A stretch of DNA of 8,260 nucleotides from Candidatus Segetimicrobium genomatis (GTDB taxonomy: Bacteria; Sysuimicrobiota; Sysuimicrobiia; Sysuimicrobiales; Segetimicrobiaceae). Below are positions 7,384 through 8,260 of the stretch, piece by piece (within the stretch, counting starts at the first letter, position 1; each line of letters begins with the position of its first letter). Under the pieces are notes generated by a model. The model made no database searches. It was not told the origin of the DNA and was given only the letters and a program-made list of their open reading frames with translations. Position numbers and translations under genes: made by a program. The stretch spans positions 2,561 through 10,820 of the forward strand of contig VBAN01000172.1 in NCBI GenBank assembly GCA_005882445.1. Direction: 5' to 3'.

Positions 7384-8260
7384 ATGACCGGGTTCATTCT
7401 CCGACGGCTTCTGCTGCTGCCGTTCGTCGCCCTGGGGGTGTCGGTCCTCATCTTTTCCCTGCTCCAGTTCCTGACCCCGGCGATGCGGGCCAGCCTCTAC
7501 ATCCACGATCCCAAGCAGCTGAACGCGCTTCCGGACATCATCCGGAAGTACCATCTGGACCAGCCTGCGTACGTTCAGTACTGGGACTGGCTCACTCAAG
7601 TAGCACACGGCGACCTGGGGTGGAGCGAGACGGCGCGGGAGCCGGTCGCGGACGCGATCCGGGGGTACTTCCCCGCGACGCTCGAACTGGGCGTCTACTC
7701 GTTCGCCTGCATCCTCGCCCTGGGCATCTGGCTGGGCACCCAGTCCGCGGTCCACAAGGACCGGCTGCTCGACCATATCAGCCGGTACACCTCGATCAGC
7801 GGGGCGTCCCTGCCGACGTTCGTCTGGGGCCTGCTGCTCCTGATGGTGTTCTACGGGCACTTCGGCTGGTTTCCGCCGGATCGGCTCTCGCTCGCGGCCG
7901 GCCTGTTCGTGCGCGCCCCCGGGTTTCACCCCTACACCGGCCTCATCACGATCGACGCGCTGCTCAACGGTCAGTGGTGGATCTTCTGGGACGCGCTGCG
8001 GCACCTGATCCTGCCGGTCGCGACCCTGACGTACTTCCTGACCGCCGTGCTCGTGCGGATCACGCGCTCCTCGATGCTGGAGACCCTGCGCACCGACTAC
8101 GTGCGGACGGCGCGGGCGAAGGGGCTCGCCCAACGCACCGTCGTCGACAAGCACGCCCGGCGCAACGCCCTGATCCCGGTAATCACGCTGGCCGGGCTTC
8201 TGTTTGTCGGGCTGCTCAGCGGGGTCGTGATCACCGAAACCGTCTTCAACTATCCCGGGA
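7384..8260 (+). CDS. ABC transporter permease, DppB/OppB type (second; 3'-truncated by window edge)
   Basis: The frame is open from ATG 7384 to the right edge, giving 292 residues. It starts MTGFILRRLLLLPFVALGVSVLIF, the standard DppB first helix (about 9-30), then YHLDQPAYVQYWDWLTQVAHGDLGWSETAREPV (extracytoplasmic). Helices follow near 100-120, 140-160 and 206-226. TRSSMLETLRTDYVRTARAKG leads into the EAA loop (238-261, HARRNALIP), then a fifth helix and ITETVFNYPG at the edge. About 30-40 residues including the last helix should lie beyond. The long segment before helix four (WFPPDRLS to GQWWIFWDALRHLILP) and overall divergence show that it is a different subtype from the first permease. 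No Shine-Dalgarno sequence is visible: the bases before ATG are the tail and stem of a hairpin. It presumably works with the binding protein just upstream. Confidence 0.93.
   Translation, partial: MTGFILRRLLLLPFVALGVSVLIFSLLQFLTPAMRASLYIHDPKQLNALPDIIRKYHLDQPAYVQYWDWLTQVAHGDLGWSETAREPVADAIRGYFPATLELGVYSFACILALGIWLGTQSAVHKDRLLDHISRYTSISGASLPTFVWGLLLLMVFYGHFGWFPPDRLSLAAGLFVRAPGFHPYTGLITIDALLNGQWWIFWDALRHLILPVATLTYFLTAVLVRITRSSMLETLRTDYVRTARAKGLAQRTVVDKHARRNALIPVITLAGLLFVGLLSGVVITETVFNYPG

Overview
The window is one continuous stretch of plus-strand genes for peptide-type ABC importers (Dpp/Opp/nickel family) from a high-GC bacterium. G and C dominate third codon positions throughout. No rRNA, tRNA, housekeeping or mobility gene gives a taxon. 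The one visible signal peptide, on the second binding protein, lacks a lipobox cysteine. That fits a diderm with a free periplasmic binding protein better than a monoderm, but is weak evidence.

Layout, left to right: the 3' part of a family 5 solute-binding protein (to 1333); a DppB-type permease (1371-2336); a DppC-type permease (2338-3234) whose 3' end is damaged; a DppD-type ATPase (3376-4416); a DppF-type ATPase (4448-5482); a 142-base gap; a second, complete family 5 binding protein (5625-7337); a strong hairpin with a T-rich tail (7348-7383); and a second DppB-type permease that runs off the right edge (7384 onward). The order is A-B-C-D-F-A'-B'. The first five genes form a complete importer: binding protein, two membrane subunits and two ATPases. 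The last two begin a second importer. Whether A'-B' has its own C, D and F genes beyond the edge, or borrows the ATPases encoded here, cannot be seen. A and A', and B and B', differ enough by eye that this is not a recent tandem duplication. The transported substrates cannot be read from the sequence.

The most notable features are small. (1) The DppC gene has lost about 59 bases near its end, removing the last membrane helix; the normal C-terminus GDGLRDALDPRLKL followed by a stop survives intact in the next frame at 3161-3205. (2) The second binding protein seems to lack about 15-18 residues in frame near residue 416. (3) An 11-bp GC hairpin followed by TTGTGTT abuts the ATG of the second permease, leaving no room for an ordinary ribosome binding site. 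(4) The 5483-5624 gap holds a stem-loop, a 10-base direct repeat and a GTG start with an anti-SD-like GGTGATC. No new type of system is visible: apart from these points, this is an ordinary peptide-type ABC transporter locus.
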